Shown here one piece after another: positions 8,576 to 17,776 of a stretch of 64,000 bases of DNA. The stretch is from Methanococcoides sp. AM1 (GTDB taxonomy: Archaea > Halobacteriota > Methanosarcinia > Methanosarcinales > Methanosarcinaceae), in the NCBI RefSeq assembly GCF_900774055.1, contig NZ_CAAGSW010000001.1:476687-540686 (forward strand). The letters run 5' to 3'. The notes under the pieces were generated by a model. It was not told the DNA's origin. It worked only from the letters and a program-made list of their open reading frames with translations, and searched no databases. Numbering within the stretch: position 1 is the first letter of the stretch; each line of letters starts with the position of its first letter. The position numbers and the translations under genes are program-made.

Positions 8576-9239
8576 ATGCGCTTCGGTCTTCTATTGTAAT
8601 CTTTACTTCATCCCCGTCCTTGAGATCCAGTGTCTCCCTGAGATGGACAGGGGATATGATCTCCAGCAGATCATGGGGATAATGTGAACGTTCAGGTGTC
8701 ACCACTGCACCGGGGATGCCTTCAACCTCCACAAAATAGCAGTTGCAGCTTCCAAAAGTACGCTGCCCGTTAGTAAAACCGGATATTTGTATCATATTCT
8801 TCAGATTTCTGTTCTTCTGTATGTCTGCACTATGATCGGTAAGTCTCACATTAAGCGTACCCGGATAAGGCACAAAGTCCAGCTTTTCCTCGAACTGGGA
8901 ACGGTAACCTTCCTGGGCAATATAATACTGACCTTCACCAAGCCCTGTTATCACATTTCCATACAGCTCCACCTTCTTTTCATCTCCACAGAAGATGTGT
9001 CTGTAATCACTGTATTCTCTCTCAAGCCATGTGCGACCTTCATCGGTTATGGAGATCATCTGACCTTCAGGAATAATACTACGCTTGATCAGACCTTCCT
9101 CTTCAAGCTGTTTTAACGTTCTTGCAGCTGTCTTGGAACCGGTGGAAGTATATTTGGTAAACTCACTGGAAGAGATCTTAACAGGTCTCTTGAGTGCGCC
9201 CAGAAGGGCCAGGTGTTTCAAGGAATTTATGCGATGCAT
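8568..9239 (-). CDS. rbkR: Bifunctional transcriptional regulator / CTP-dependent riboflavin kinase (RbkR type)
   Basis: The N-terminal ~85 residues are a MarR-like winged helix (STGSKTAARTLKQLEEEGLI). Residues from about 95 are archaeal riboflavin kinase: GLGEGQYYI, YRSQFEEKL, FVPYPGTLNVRL and SHYPHDLLEIISP. Known members phosphorylate riboflavin to FMN with CTP and repress riboflavin genes. I chose the ATG at 9239 because it has an AAAGG site and because an in-frame ATG at 9275 lies inside the operator-like repeat, close to the expected transcription start. The gene overlaps ribB, forming an autoregulated riboflavin operon. Confidence 0.9.
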   Translation of the reverse strand: MHRINSLKHLALLGALKRPVKISSSEFTKYTSTGSKTAARTLKQLEEEGLIKRSIIPEGQMISITDEGRTWLEREYSDYRHIFCGDEKKVELYGNVITGLGEGQYYIAQEGYRSQFEEKLDFVPYPGTLNVRLTDHSADIQKNRNLKNMIQISGFTNGQRTFGSCNCYFVEVEGIPGAVVTPERSHYPHDLLEIISPVHLRETLDLKDGDEVKITIEDRSACE

Positions 9240-9257
9240 TTTCAGGACCTTTGTTGG

Positions 9258-9290
9258 CTCAAATATGAGATGCATCTCAAATATGAGATG
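9258..9290 (-). promoter_or_regulatory. Operator-like direct/inverted repeat upstream of rbkR-ribB
   Basis: The 15-mer ctcaaatatgagatg occurs twice (9258-9272 and 9276-9290). Each copy contains the near-palindrome ctcaaatatgag, and the copies are joined by the perfect palindrome gagatgcatctc (9267-9278). A TATA-like aacatttattt lies just upstream on the minus strand (about 9299-9309), so a protein bound here would cover the transcription start. It most probably binds the RbkR winged helix. Confidence 0.65.
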
Positions 9291-9429
9291 AAAGGAAATA
9301 AATGTTTTGTTGAACCGGCCTGTAATTCAGAATGCTTTATAATACAATAAAGATATATTTGGTCTTAGGTTTCAGGTGCTACATGCATAATAGAACACAA
9401 GTCATTGCATTGTTTCTAAGAGAGGGATA

Positions 9430-10308
9430 ATGGTATACAGATTGTGCAAAGAGGGGGAAAACAGACCAGATACTGACGGCTGGCGTTTGAAGCTCTACAA
9501 ACTGATCTTTGAATCCTATTCTCCTTATGGAAAATATTTTGATGTTGCCTTGATTGCAGCAATAGTTCTGAGTGTTGTCGTGGTAATGCTCGACAGTGTC
9601 CACTCGATCAGCAGTGTTCACCATGAAAAGCTCTACATGGCAGAACTAATATTCACCGCCCTTTTTACCATTGAGTATTTCCTGAGGATCATTAGTGTCA
9701 AAAGCAAAGTGCGTTATGCAACCAGTTTTTTTGGGATAATCGATCTTCTTGCCATAATTCCAACTTATTTTAGCATGCTCCTGCCAGGAAGCCAGTATCT
9801 GCTAATAATAAGAGTATTGCGATTGCTAAGGATATTCAGGGTGCTCAAACTCGTCCAGTACCTCTCAGAGGCCGAAATACTGGTACAGGCTCTTAAAGAC
9901 AGCAGTAAAAAGATAACTGTTTTCACATTTACTGTCCTGAACCTTGTAATAATATTAGGTTCTCTTATGTATGTCATTGAAGGAGAACAAAACGGATTTA
10001 CAAGTATCCCACGAAGTATCTTCTGGGCTATAACAACACTGACAACTGTGGGATACGGAGACCTCGTACCTGTTACTCCGCTTGGCCAGGTACTGGCATC
10101 CGTTGTAATGTTACTCGGTTACTCCATAATAGCGGTTCCCACAGGCATCATTACCCATTCGATAATTAACAGGAGTATGGAAGCCATGCCTATAGAAATA
10201 GGCGAAGAAACAAAGGACATTGCATTGAACATCGTGTGCCACAACTGTGGGTTGCAGGGTCACGATACTGATGCTTACTATTGTAAATACTGTGGAGCAA
10301 AGCTTTGA
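9430..10308 (+). CDS. Voltage-gated potassium channel with C-terminal zinc ribbon
   Basis: 292 aa. It has six transmembrane segments, with a S4 voltage sensor of regularly spaced arginines (RVLRLLRIFRVLKL, about 129-142), a pore helix and K+ selectivity filter TTLTTVGYGDLVPVTP (about 198-213), then S6. The C-terminal 25 residues form a zinc ribbon, C-x2-C then C-x2-C (CHNCG, CKYCG), replacing the coiled coil or RCK domain seen in many relatives. It is cell-membrane located and conducts K+. A GAGGGAT site precedes the ATG, and the next gene follows after 33 bp. Confidence 0.93.
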   Translation: MVYRLCKEGENRPDTDGWRLKLYKLIFESYSPYGKYFDVALIAAIVLSVVVVMLDSVHSISSVHHEKLYMAELIFTALFTIEYFLRIISVKSKVRYATSFFGIIDLLAIIPTYFSMLLPGSQYLLIIRVLRLLRIFRVLKLVQYLSEAEILVQALKDSSKKITVFTFTVLNLVIILGSLMYVIEGEQNGFTSIPRSIFWAITTLTTVGYGDLVPVTPLGQVLASVVMLLGYSIIAVPTGIITHSIINRSMEAMPIEIGEETKDIALNIVCHNCGLQGHDTDAYYCKYCGAKL

Positions 10309-10341
10309 AAAAAACCTCAGGATAAAGGATAGTGATAAAAT

Positions 10342-11934
10342 ATGGAGATCCTACTAACCACGATCATCGATACCACTCTGGTAATAGGTCTGACAGCAGC
10401 ATTCCTGTTCTCTGATATGATGATACGCCACAACCTGAAAATGGACCTGTCAGGTATTGGTTCAGATCTTGCTATTGGAGCCTTTTCAGTTCAGATATCA
10501 ATAATAGCAGCACTGTTGACAGGTGTAGTTACACCAGATATTGCCACCGATGGTATGCTTCTGGCTCTCTTTGGATCCCTATGGGCAACTACTCTCTGGC
10601 AAAGTTCGAAAAGAAATAAGGTCAATTACACGTTTTCATTCATAGCAGGCACCACCATATTTTCTATTTCCATAGCACACCTGCTGGAACTTAATGACCC
10701 GTCCTTACTGGGACTTGTAGTTGCCGTTGCTGTGTTCCTGGCCTATATCGGATCAACTATTACAAAGAACCTCTACAACGAGTCAATCTTAAAAGAGTTC
10801 GATGGCATGCTTAAAAATGTCACTTCCTATAACCTGATAGAGACTTCAACAAAAAACACATCAAGAGATGTAGATGACCCATTGTCCCCGGCTGTTGATA
10901 GTATTCGATGCGCTATCAGGGACAGTGATGAAGAGAAGTTCAGAACAGGATTGCAAAAGATCACCATCATCACAAAGAACCTAATGACAGGCGCAAAGGA
11001 AACCACAGAGATCACCAGACACGTGGATGCACATTTGCTTGAAATGGGACTCATTGCATTGGAAAATGACAGCAAGGCAACAAAAGATATTGTCAATGCC
11101 ATTGGTACTATCGGAGCTTCAGCCTCAAAACACGGAAGTCAGGCTGGTGCTATCGAATCGCTGGCAACAATGTTATCCCTTTTCGGAGTGGCAAAAAGAA
11201 AACACAGAGAATATATACAATACCAGTTCGCAGGATCTGCGGGAGATATAGTAAGGACAGCTGCAAACCTGAAACATGAAAGCACCGTGGAAAAGGGTCT
11301 GATCATGTTCAGGGAGATAGGTGACAATGCTGTGTTTTCAGGGGACACATCCACAATGACAGCAGTAAATGAAGAAATGCTGGAACTTGCAAGAATAGCA
11401 GCAAATAAAGAACATGCACCTTATGCCAGATCGATAGTACTCACAATGCGTGATATTGGTACTCAGATCCTGAGACTGGAAAGCAACGAAAGGCAGGATG
11501 CTTTCAAAAAACTGATGGATTCCTTCAGGAGAATGAGTAAATTCATGCCCTATAGAGATGTGCTGGAGGTAAACTGGGCAATGCGTGACCTTGGAGTTGC
11601 AGCCTCACGCGAGCATTTTGAAAATGAAACCTTAAGGACCATAACAGAAATCGAAGAAATTGGAATTACAGCCCTTAAGAGCGAATCGAATGAAACGGCT
11701 GATGAAATGATCCAGCAGGTTATCATTTCACTTCAGGAGATATGCATATCTTCAATGCGTTCAGAACTTTCATTAGGTGTTACTGCAGTTGCAAATGCCT
11801 TTTCAAGAATTGAAAAATATGATGAAGCTGCTATTCTGATACAGGATTCTGTAATGGATATTGGAGAATACAAAACCGGCGAGGAAAAGTTCTATCAGCT
11901 TTTTTTACAGAACTATAGCGGGGAAACGTACTGA
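10342..11934 (+). CDS. Membrane protein with a large cytosolic alpha-helical repeat domain
   Basis: Not recognised as a named family. Residues 1-150 hold four or five hydrophobic helices. Residues about 150-530 are soluble and helical, with a recurring xxIGxxA pattern (AIGTIGASASKHG, FREIGDNAV, MRDIGTQIL, MRDLGVAAS, IEEIGITALKSE) spaced about 35-40 residues apart, resembling HEAT-type repeats. It follows the potassium channel by 33 bp with its own GTGAT site. A joint transcript is likely, and it could be a channel-associated scaffold or sensor (inference). Confidence 0.72.
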   Translation: MEILLTTIIDTTLVIGLTAAFLFSDMMIRHNLKMDLSGIGSDLAIGAFSVQISIIAALLTGVVTPDIATDGMLLALFGSLWATTLWQSSKRNKVNYTFSFIAGTTIFSISIAHLLELNDPSLLGLVVAVAVFLAYIGSTITKNLYNESILKEFDGMLKNVTSYNLIETSTKNTSRDVDDPLSPAVDSIRCAIRDSDEEKFRTGLQKITIITKNLMTGAKETTEITRHVDAHLLEMGLIALENDSKATKDIVNAIGTIGASASKHGSQAGAIESLATMLSLFGVAKRKHREYIQYQFAGSAGDIVRTAANLKHESTVEKGLIMFREIGDNAVFSGDTSTMTAVNEEMLELARIAANKEHAPYARSIVLTMRDIGTQILRLESNERQDAFKKLMDSFRRMSKFMPYRDVLEVNWAMRDLGVAASREHFENETLRTITEIEEIGITALKSESNETADEMIQQVIISLQEICISSMRSELSLGVTAVANAFSRIEKYDEAAILIQDSVMDIGEYKTGEEKFYQLFLQNYSGETY

Positions 11935-11991
11935 CTCTTAATGAACTGTCTGAACGTCGAAGAGTAATGACTTTTGTAACATATTTTGTGA

Positions 11992-12603
11992 TCAACTACA
12001 ATCAGTAACGACTTTTTCAAATTCATCCGGTTTATCGGGATAAAACACAAAACTTTGATCCTTTGTATTCACCTTGAGTAAAGTAGAATGTTTGAGCCTT
12101 CTCTCTAGACTAAAAGATAATACTGAAAACATAGAAATTAACATAAATTTAGAGACGATTAAAAGAATTAACCCTTCTAGTGGAGCATTCTGCATTTGAT
12201 ATTCTTGAATATCAGAAAATGTACCATAGAAAAGATATCCTAATGTCAGTACCATAATCAGATACAATATACACCGAACCGCAAAGTTATAGTTACTTTT
12301 GATCAAGGTTTCTGCTATGTCTTGTTTATTCAGGATTGTAGAACCAAAAAGGGACCGGTGAATTTTTATCATATCGTTTGTCACCTCCACAGTAGTGCGG
12401 TCCCATAGAAATAATGCCATAATAACCAGATACCATGTAATATAGCCTAATATCTCAAAAATATCAATGAAAATACCCAGAATCAAAAAGAAATATGCTA
12501 TCATTAGAAGACTGATCATCTTCGCCCAGCTGTAATCTCTGATTATATCCACGCGAACTATTTGTCCCGGGTTGGGTTGCATGTCCATTTTGAATCCCCA
12601 CAT
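11992..12603 (-). CDS. Hypothetical membrane protein, DUF1673-like
   Basis: 203 aa with four hydrophobic segments in two pairs (about 28-70 and 110-170), separated by a short soluble stretch (TVEVTNDMIKIHRSLFGSTI) that resembles a PH-like or bPH2 strand set. It recalls the Methanosarcinaceae-restricted DUF1673 proteins, but I cannot confirm this by eye. The start could be the ATG at residue 6 or 8 (MDMQPNPG). It is convergent with the helical-repeat protein. Confidence 0.6.
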   Translation of the reverse strand: MWGFKMDMQPNPGQIVRVDIIRDYSWAKMISLLMIAYFFLILGIFIDIFEILGYITWYLVIMALFLWDRTTVEVTNDMIKIHRSLFGSTILNKQDIAETLIKSNYNFAVRCILYLIMVLTLGYLFYGTFSDIQEYQMQNAPLEGLILLIVSKFMLISMFSVLSFSLERRLKHSTLLKVNTKDQSFVFYPDKPDEFEKVVTDCS

Positions 12604-12825
12604 TTTATTAACAATGCCCCTCTGCTCTTCATTGTTTTATACAAAAATACTAAAACTTTCTATAATTATTTCATCTTATTTCATTAAAACCAAATTCATA
12701 TATAAATTTTATGACAAAGAGCTGAACTGGAAATCTACGGGATTTTTTGAATTCTCCATTAGAATGCGCTATTTACATCTATGGGAACTATATGTATAGT
12801 TTGAAAAATAAAATAGTATAGTACC

Positions 12826-13227
12826 ATGGAAACCTCGGACGATCTTTCACTTATAGCCCCATGCGGAATGAATTGTGGCATCTGCATAGCTTACCTGAGG
12901 GAGAAAAATAAGTGCCCCGGATGTAGAGGATTAGATGTTACTCGCTCCAAATGCAAACAGATCAAGCACTGTCCTACTTTTGAAAATGGCAGGGCACAAT
13001 TCTGTTTTGAGTGTGAAAAGTTCCCCTGCAGCAGATTGAAACACTTAGATGAAAGGTATCGAACCAAATACAATATGAGCATGATCGAAAATCTCGAATA
13101 TATCAAAAAATTTGGTTTAAAAGAATTTGTTGCAAATGAAAAGACGAGATGGACCTGTCCTGAATGTGGAGGAACTATTTGTGTACATGGAGGAGCCTGT
13201 TCCAGCTGTGGAAAAAAGAAAGAATGA
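12826..13227 (+). CDS. Cysteine-rich DUF3795-type zinc-binding protein
   Basis: 133 aa with 16 cysteines. The N-terminus has the DUF3795 pattern APCGMNCGICIAYLR, then CPGCRG, C-x-E-C-x4-C (CFECEKFPC) and a C-terminal zinc ribbon CPECGG...CSSCG. Proteins of this type are common in methanogens and anaerobes; the function is not established. A TATA-like element (about 12788-12796) places the transcript start close to the ATG, so the mRNA may be nearly leaderless. Confidence 0.85.
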   Translation: METSDDLSLIAPCGMNCGICIAYLREKNKCPGCRGLDVTRSKCKQIKHCPTFENGRAQFCFECEKFPCSRLKHLDERYRTKYNMSMIENLEYIKKFGLKEFVANEKTRWTCPECGGTICVHGGACSSCGKKKE

Positions 13228-13351
13228 GTTCTTTGAAATACGCTAATCTGACATTCGACCCTAAGAATATGTTAATCGCTATGGACATAACATATATGTA
13301 TTTTAATAGTCTTCTAAACCATACTAAATAATCAATTATATAGGTGTTTTA

Positions 13352-14245
13352 ATGGAACTTAACGGAGTAGAGATCGAAGATACATTCGCAGAGGCCTTTC
13401 CAATCAAAATGGCCCGTGTACTGATCACAGCCGCAACAATGCGCTGGGCAACAGTTGCAGCTCAGGAAGCAACCGGATTCGGAACATCCGTCATTGGATG
13501 CCCTGCTGAAGCCGGCATTGAGATGTACGTAGACGGCAGTGAGACACCAGACGGCAGACCTGGTGTTTACATACAGATCTACACCTTCGGATACAAGTCA
13601 CTTGAAGGCCAGCTTCTGGAGCGCATTGGCCAGTGTATCCTGACAGCACCAACAACCGCAGTGTTCAACGGTTTCCCTGATGCAGAGAAGCAGTTTGACA
13701 CCGGAAATAAGCTCAGGTACTTCGCAGACGGAACAGAATCCCAGACAGAGGTCGGCGGCCGCAAGATGCACGTGATCCCAATGATGGAGGGTGACTTCCT
13801 TGTAGAAGATTCCATTGGTGGAATAGAAGCTATTGCAGGTGGAAATTTCTTCATCTTCGCAGACTCACAGATGAACGCTCTTACAGCAGCAGAAAATGCA
13901 GTTGATTCCATCCAGGCTGTCGAGGGTGTAGTCACACCATTCCCAGGCGGAATCGTTGCAAGTGGTTCCAAAGCAGGAGCAAACAACTACAAGTTCCTCA
14001 AGGCAACAGCTAACGAGAAGTTCTGCCCAAGCATCAAGGACCAGGTAGAAGGTTCAGAGATCCCTGCAGATGTCAACTGTGTCTATGAGATCGTCATCAA
14101 CGGTGTAGATGCAGACGCGATCAACGAAGCAATGGCAGCAGGTATCGAAGCAGCTGTAACAGTTCCAGGTGTCAAGAAGATCACCGCAGGTAACTACGGC
14201 GGAAACCTCGGACCACACAAATTCAACCTGCACGACCTCTTATAA
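13352..14245 (+). CDS. ftr: Formylmethanofuran--tetrahydromethanopterin N-formyltransferase
   Basis: Moves the formyl group from formylmethanofuran to tetrahydro(sarcina/methano)pterin, the second step of CO2 reduction to methane or, in reverse, of methyl oxidation. It is cytosolic, with 297 aa and full length. Recognisable regions are [19 protein letters not shown] at the N-terminus, [34 protein letters not shown] and [17 protein letters not shown] at the end. The strongly biased, frequent-codon composition fits a highly expressed enzyme. It has an AGGTG site 5 nt before the ATG, its own TATA box and a strong terminator, so it is monocistronic. Confidence 0.98.
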   Translation: MELNGVEIEDTFAEAFPIKMARVLITAATMRWATVAAQEATGFGTSVIGCPAEAGIEMYVDGSETPDGRPGVYIQIYTFGYKSLEGQLLERIGQCILTAPTTAVFNGFPDAEKQFDTGNKLRYFADGTESQTEVGGRKMHVIPMMEGDFLVEDSIGGIEAIAGGNFFIFADSQMNALTAAENAVDSIQAVEGVVTPFPGGIVASGSKAGANNYKFLKATANEKFCPSIKDQVEGSEIPADVNCVYEIVINGVDADAINEAMAAGIEAAVTVPGVKKITAGNYGGNLGPHKFNLHDLL

Positions 14246-14260
14246 GGTCGTTCTTTTTTC
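14232..14260 (+). terminator. Terminator overlapping the ftr stop codon
   Basis: acgacct (14232-14238) pairs with aggtcgt (14245-14251), followed by ttctttttt. The stem includes the last codons of ftr, a compact hairpin-plus-T-tract arrangement. Confidence 0.75.
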
Positions 14261-14347
14261 TCTTTTCTTTTTAGGTTTCTTTTAGGATTTCTGCTCAGAC
14301 TTTTCTAAACCATTACATTTAAGTCTTAGAATTTCACAGGTGAAACC

Positions 14348-14944
14348 ATGCAGGAATACCTACGTTCTACTGAGATAATCGACTGGGACCATCCGAAAGT
14401 CGAAAAGCTGGCAAAAGAACTTGCTTTCGGGCTGGACGATGTCGTCGAAATAACAAAGAACTGTTTTGAGTGGGTAAGGGATGAGATATATCACAGTCAT
14501 GACCACTGCATGAACCCTATTACACTGAAAGCTTCAGAGGTACTGGAAGCAGGTACTGGTTATTGTTATGCAAAAAGCCATCTGCTTGCAGCTTTATTGA
14601 GAGCAAGTTCTATTCCCACCGGGCTTTGCTACCAGCGTCTGAGCAGGGATGAAAATGGTGAACCGTTCTGCCTTCACGGATTAAATGCTGTCTACCTGCC
14701 TGAGATCGGATGGTATCGCATCGATGCAAGAGGGAATAAGAAAAGCGTTGATGCACAGTTCACCCCTCCGGAAGAAAAACTTGCATACGAAATAAAGGTA
14801 GAGGGCGAAGCTGACCTTCCTGAGATATGGGCAGACCCGTTACCTGTTATTATTGATGTGCTGACAAAATATGATAATTATGAAGATGTCTGGGAAAATC
14901 TTCCTGATATTCCACTGATACAAAAACCATCATCAAAAAGATAA
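14348..14944 (+). CDS. Transglutaminase-like cysteine protease-fold protein
   Basis: 198 aa. The catalytic triad of the transglutaminase-like superfamily is visible: Cys in GTGYCYAKSHLLAALLR (about residue 75), His in CLHGLNAVYL (about 113) and Asp in RIDARGNKK (about 128). A helical N-terminal part (ITKNCFEWVRDEI) is typical for the bacterial/archaeal group. No signal peptide, so it is cytosolic. Substrate unknown: protease, amidase or protein crosslinker. AGGTGA precedes the ATG by 5 nt. Confidence 0.85.
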   Translation: MQEYLRSTEIIDWDHPKVEKLAKELAFGLDDVVEITKNCFEWVRDEIYHSHDHCMNPITLKASEVLEAGTGYCYAKSHLLAALLRASSIPTGLCYQRLSRDENGEPFCLHGLNAVYLPEIGWYRIDARGNKKSVDAQFTPPEEKLAYEIKVEGEADLPEIWADPLPVIIDVLTKYDNYEDVWENLPDIPLIQKPSSKR

Positions 14945-14960
14945 TGAGCAATAGGTCACT

Positions 14961-16355
14961 TCAAAGACCTATCGCTGTAAGACCTGCACTGATCAAGTCT
15001 ATTGGATTCTGCCCTGTCACCTGAACCATAACATAAACTCCAAGGAACGTACCTATGGTACTTCCAATATTGGCAAATGCAGCTACCATGATCACTCGGA
15101 AGAAATTGTTCTTCTGAAGCTCTTTGAAACTTTCAAGCTTGACAACTTCCTTAAGGTCTTCAGTGGTAGGTTTCCTCTGTTTAGCTTCCATCAGTCCTGC
15201 GAACCATCCTGCTGCCATCATCGGATTCAGGGATGTGAGCCATGCCACAAGGAAAGCAGTGATGATAGAATACGGATGTCCTTTTGCAAGGGCAGCTCCG
15301 AGGGAACTTAAGATTCCGTTTATGATGAACCACCAGCCAAAAGCCAGAAGCAACAACTCGATCGGTGTACCTGACATTATCAGCAACACGAAGGTTGCAA
15401 TGGCCAGAGCGACGATACCAATTCCAATTATCTTCATGAAATTGAAACGCTTCTGGGGAAGTTCAGTAAGTGAGGACATCGGAGGTATGGACTTTGGATC
15501 CTTGAGATATTTCTCAACACCTGTCTTATGCCCGGCACCAAGAACTGTAACTATCTTCTTATTGCCTCCTTTGGCGATCTTGACGAGATTTCCTGCAATG
15601 TAAGCATCTCTCTCATCGATCAGAACAGCGGCAGCATTCGGAGACGCAGCACGCAGCTCATCTGTGAGCATGGTAACCATGTCCTGATTGGTGATGTTAT
15701 CAATATCAATGTTCTTTGATGAGCCGATCCCTAAAGCAGATGCAACAAGAGTTACAACAATATTCAGTTTTTCAAAGAATCCCATCTTGCTCCAGAAACG
15801 CTGCAGGGTCAACTGGATATCACGATCAACAAGAGCAACTTGTGCTCCACTGGCTTCTGCGGCCTCGATAGCAGTGATCATCTCAGCACCAGGCTGGACA
15901 CCCATTTCATCCCCGATCTTCTTCTGCACATAGGCAAGCAACAGGTGTACAAGGAAATAGTAGATCTTACCACCGCTTAGAATATCCTTGATGGGAATCT
16001 CCGAATCCTTAACTTCACCTTTCAGTGAATCATATCTGCTTTTGCAAAGCTCTACGGCCACTATATCCGGTTTCTCGCGCTCAATGGTATCTTTTACTTC
16101 ATTGACGCTCTTTTCTGAAACATGTGCGGTTCCCACGATGATGATCTGGGAAGGTTGGGGAGCGGGCTGAAGAGCATCCGGTTGCTTTACCATGGGAGCA
16201 AGAGAAGGCGTCTGTGAAAAAGTTGCATCGCCCTGGCCTGAATAGGTCGAACCCGATACCGTATCGTAATTATAATTAGAAGCAGCTTTCTGAGAATCCG
16301 TGATGAACTGGTCATCTGATTTCTCTTCTGCTGTTTTGTAGGTCATACTGTCCAT
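14961..16355 (-). CDS. TraB/PrgY-family membrane protein
   Basis: 464 aa. Residues about 70-290 form the TraB domain, beginning with the GTAHVSEKSVNEVKD motif and continuing with VAVELCKSRYDSL, ALVDRDIQLTLQRFW and VTVLGAGHKTGV. The conserved His and Glu residues suggest a metal-dependent peptidase-like fold. Four or five transmembrane helices follow (about 310-464). The first ~65 residues are a low-complexity Ser/Thr/Gln/Pro linker not usual in the family. The bacterial TraB/PrgY homologue lowers secreted peptide pheromone activity; the archaeal role is unknown. The start may instead be residue 4. It follows a site-2 protease gene on the same strand, 8 bp away. Confidence 0.88.
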   Translation of the reverse strand: MDSMTYKTAEEKSDDQFITDSQKAASNYNYDTVSGSTYSGQGDATFSQTPSLAPMVKQPDALQPAPQPSQIIIVGTAHVSEKSVNEVKDTIEREKPDIVAVELCKSRYDSLKGEVKDSEIPIKDILSGGKIYYFLVHLLLAYVQKKIGDEMGVQPGAEMITAIEAAEASGAQVALVDRDIQLTLQRFWSKMGFFEKLNIVVTLVASALGIGSSKNIDIDNITNQDMVTMLTDELRAASPNAAAVLIDERDAYIAGNLVKIAKGGNKKIVTVLGAGHKTGVEKYLKDPKSIPPMSSLTELPQKRFNFMKIIGIGIVALAIATFVLLIMSGTPIELLLLAFGWWFIINGILSSLGAALAKGHPYSIITAFLVAWLTSLNPMMAAGWFAGLMEAKQRKPTTEDLKEVVKLESFKELQKNNFFRVIMVAAFANIGSTIGTFLGVYVMVQVTGQNPIDLISAGLTAIGL

Positions 16356-16363
16356 TTTCTACA

Positions 16364-17467
16364 TCACTCGTTCAATAACATCATTGTATGCATCAGGTCG
16401 GTCCTGGAAAGAATACCAGACACAGAACCACTTTCATCGACCACCAATACTCTGCCAATGTTGTTAGAGACCATCAGCTTAAAAGCATCTGCGGCAGTCG
16501 CCTCTTTTGGTATTGTTACAATATCTTTTGTCATAACATCGGACACCAATATACTGTAACGGTCCAGAGGCATTACCTTGCGTACATCTGTAAATGTAAT
16601 GATACCTTTTAAAGTGTTGTGTTCTATCACAGGATATCCCATATGTTTCTTTTCGAACATGAACTGGGTCAGGTCATCTATTGTCAATGATGGCTCCACC
16701 GAAACTATATCCTTTGTCATAACCTCACTGACAGGTACTTTTTCAAGGGTCACTGTAACAGCTGTGGAACGGTCTTCACCTGATGCCCCCATGTAAACAA
16801 AGATAGCAATAAGGATCAGCCATGGGTTCCAGGGATTTGACAACAGACCCAGAAATCCCAGAAGGAACGCGAACATCTTACCGACACCTGCTGCTGCATG
16901 GGTTGCCTGTATGTAGGGCATTTTCCCTGCAAACCATGCACGGAGTATACGTCCGCCGTCCATAGGAAAAGCAGGGAGCAGATTGAACATACCAAGGACT
17001 ATGTTGATGGAACCTAACATCTGTACCAATCTGAATATGACCGAATCTGCAAACGAAGCAATAGCACTTGCTGCCGCAAAATTAAGCAGAAGCAATGAAC
17101 CTCCAATAATAAAACTGACCAAAGGTCCTGCAAAAGCCATCTTTGCTTCCTGTTTCGGGTCTCTTGGGATCTCCTCCATGGAAGAGACGCCACCTATCAG
17201 GAATAAAGTTATATCTGTGATCTTAACACCGTACTTCTTTGCAAGATAAGAATGGCCCAGCTCGTGAAGCAGAACACAACCAAAGAGAAGTATAGTTGTC
17301 AAAAAAGATAAGGCGTATCCCAATGATACCGGCACTATGTCACTAAAACCATATGGTGCCGGGTTCATGGCAAAAATGATTGCAAAGAACGGAAGAACTA
17401 AAAGAAATGTTATGTGTATCTTAATAGGGATACCGATAATTGTTCCAATTTTGAAAGAATTTGCCAT
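16364..17467 (-). CDS. Site-2-type intramembrane zinc metalloprotease (M50) with two CBS domains
   Basis: An integral membrane protease that cleaves inside transmembrane helices. The zinc motif HELGH (LLHELGHSYLAKKYG) and the third ligand in NLLPAFPMDGGRILRA are intact. The C-terminal ~130 residues are a CBS pair (VMTKDIVSVEPSLTIDDL; VMTKDIVTIPKEATAADA) that probably senses an adenine nucleotide. I chose the ATG at 17467, giving the usual family start (SFKIGTIIGIPIKIHITFLL). An in-frame ATG at 17560 would add 31 residues and has no nearby ribosome-binding site either. Probably co-transcribed with the TraB-family gene. Confidence 0.9.
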   Translation of the reverse strand: MANSFKIGTIIGIPIKIHITFLLVLPFFAIIFAMNPAPYGFSDIVPVSLGYALSFLTTILLFGCVLLHELGHSYLAKKYGVKITDITLFLIGGVSSMEEIPRDPKQEAKMAFAGPLVSFIIGGSLLLLNFAAASAIASFADSVIFRLVQMLGSINIVLGMFNLLPAFPMDGGRILRAWFAGKMPYIQATHAAAGVGKMFAFLLGFLGLLSNPWNPWLILIAIFVYMGASGEDRSTAVTVTLEKVPVSEVMTKDIVSVEPSLTIDDLTQFMFEKKHMGYPVIEHNTLKGIITFTDVRKVMPLDRYSILVSDVMTKDIVTIPKEATAADAFKLMVSNNIGRVLVVDESGSVSGILSRTDLMHTMMLLNE

Positions 17468-17600
17468 AGATATAAATTTTGGCTTTATTGTATTTAGTAT
17501 TATCTGGAAAACACTTTTAGTGCTCGCATTTAAGATAATGTGATCAATACTTGATAACATGATTTTTTAAAATAATACTTTCACCCCGCTTGGCTTAAGA

Positions 17601-17712
17601 GTATATATGCTCATGTCATAGGTAGTATTAGCCACGGATTCGATGGACACACGCCTTTACAAGTTTCAAGGCTAGGTGCCATCGAACCATCCCCTCAATC
17701 CGTGCAATTTTA
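17601..17712 (+). ncRNA. Candidate structured small RNA with its own promoter
   Basis: A strong TATA box (gtatatatgc, 17601-17610) is followed 25-30 nt later by a self-complementary stretch at 17631-17704. An outer stem cacggatt/aatccgtg encloses cgatgg/ccatcg, then cac/gtg and gcctt/aaggc, closing on a 10-nt loop. A C-rich single-stranded strip (ccatcccctc) remains on the 3' side, and a T-tract (attttaaaa) ends it. It is antisense-oriented to the flanking genes, and no protein start exists. I do not recognise a known RNA family: it lacks C/D boxes, an H/ACA pocket or a cloverleaf. Confidence 0.55.
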
Positions 17713-17776
17713 AAACTTAAACCAAAATTAAATAGAATGAATTGAAAAATTGATCAAAAATAAACTGATCTTTTCA

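Noticed and set aside
17640..17700. A tRNA- or H/ACA-like reading of the 17.6-kb hairpin (the minus strand contains ggttcgatgg)
   Set aside because: No cloverleaf can be drawn, and the internal loop is one-sided, so there is no pseudouridylation pocket. No ACA box sits at the right distance.
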